Below, piece after piece: positions 13,777-14,088 of a stretch of 14,088 nt of DNA. A program made the translations under genes and the position numbers. Each line of letters opens with the position of its first letter. Within the stretch, counting starts at the first letter, position 1. The notes beneath the pieces are model-generated. The model did no database searches. It was not told the origin of the DNA and was given only the letters and a program-made list of their open reading frames with translations. This stretch comes from Theodoxus fluviatilis (taxonomy: Eukaryota; Mollusca; Gastropoda; Cycloneritida; Neritidae): NCBI GenBank assembly GCA_034096865.1, contig JAWQFJ010018825.1, positions 1-14,088 on the forward strand, given 5' to 3'.

Positions 13777-14088
13777 CAACAAGACTTTATTCACGAAGGA
13801 GTACAATGTTGTACATAGTGAATAGATACATGATTCATGCGAAATGTAGCACCGTAGGATAGGGTAGAGTCTGACTACTTACAATACTCACAATGGTGGT
13901 GGCTTCTTTGGGAGTGTAAACGGGGAGACAGAGACAAAAGAGCTTTTTCAATAGAATTGCATGCAAAGTGTACTTATGGGACATAACTGCTGATGGCTTG
14001 CTCTAGAAGCATCGTTTCATTTAGCATGATTGTCTCCCTTTGATCACCTGCTATTCAACTGATTGTAGAGAGGATGATATTTTACTGA
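13777..14088 (-). other. Probable 3' end of a minus-strand retroelement or transcript
   Basis: The minus strand ends GTGAATAAAGTCTTGTTGATATG and then a (GTGTAT)n/(TG)n tract. AATAAA sits about 15 bp before the repeat, the same arrangement as the LINE end at 10380-10372. This suggests a LINE 3' UTR with a simple-repeat tail. No coding homology was found in the 290 bp upstream, so a host 3' UTR cannot be excluded. GTCTCCCTT (14033-14041) is a further member of the CTCCCTT motif group. Confidence 0.4.

Overview
This window is animal nuclear DNA. It carries a spliced gene on the minus strand with consensus GT/AG junctions, several families of transposable elements, long microsatellites and a satellite array. 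The SINE and LINE styles and the scattered GTTACCTCCCTT motif suggest a mollusc, probably a gastropod. That placement is inference from general knowledge, not from a search.

The one confidently recognised host gene is N-acetylneuraminate lyase (NPL). Five consecutive internal coding exons lie on the minus strand, in transcription order 9774-9704, 9254-9167, 6751-6694, 6121-6046 and 5606-5514. They join with matching phases into 386 nt of uninterrupted frame. The first exon must lie beyond the right edge. The exons after 5514, including the one expected to hold the Schiff-base lysine, are not seen and must lie left of position 1 or be missing. Almost everything else in the window is intronic or flanking sequence of this gene.

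Layout, left to right. Positions 1-78 hold a 25-bp trimer. Positions 95-3392 hold 34 uninterrupted copies of a 97-bp satellite unit that is part of a tRNA-derived SINE; the SINE head (A box) survives only at the right edge, 3393-3430. Positions 3546-3762 hold another piece of the same repeat family. Positions 3812-5162 hold an inverted-repeat pair bracketing a THAP zinc-finger exon (4900-4625, minus) that has a one-base frameshift. Positions 5230-5350 hold a better preserved SINE. Positions 5514-9774 hold the NPL exons; the introns between them carry a long (CA)n tract, a foldback element (7036-7794) with a near-perfect 151-bp-arm hairpin, a candidate MITE (8452-8914) and G-rich tracts.

Positions 10205-13378 hold a three-level transposon nest upstream of the first visible NPL exon. 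A decayed LINE on the minus strand is interrupted by a DNA element with TIR GGCCCGTATCC and TSD CAG. That element is itself interrupted by a 982-bp PIF/Harbinger-type element with TSD TTA and a transposase remnant. Positions 13379-13770 are microsatellites, and 13777-14088 looks like the 3' end of another minus-strand retroelement or transcript.

The features do not form a joint pathway. The biology here is one metabolic gene whose introns have accumulated mobile and tandem DNA. The most unusual items are the SINE-to-satellite conversion, the precisely datable transposon nest, the long hairpin element and the frameshifted THAP exon nested in the NPL intron.
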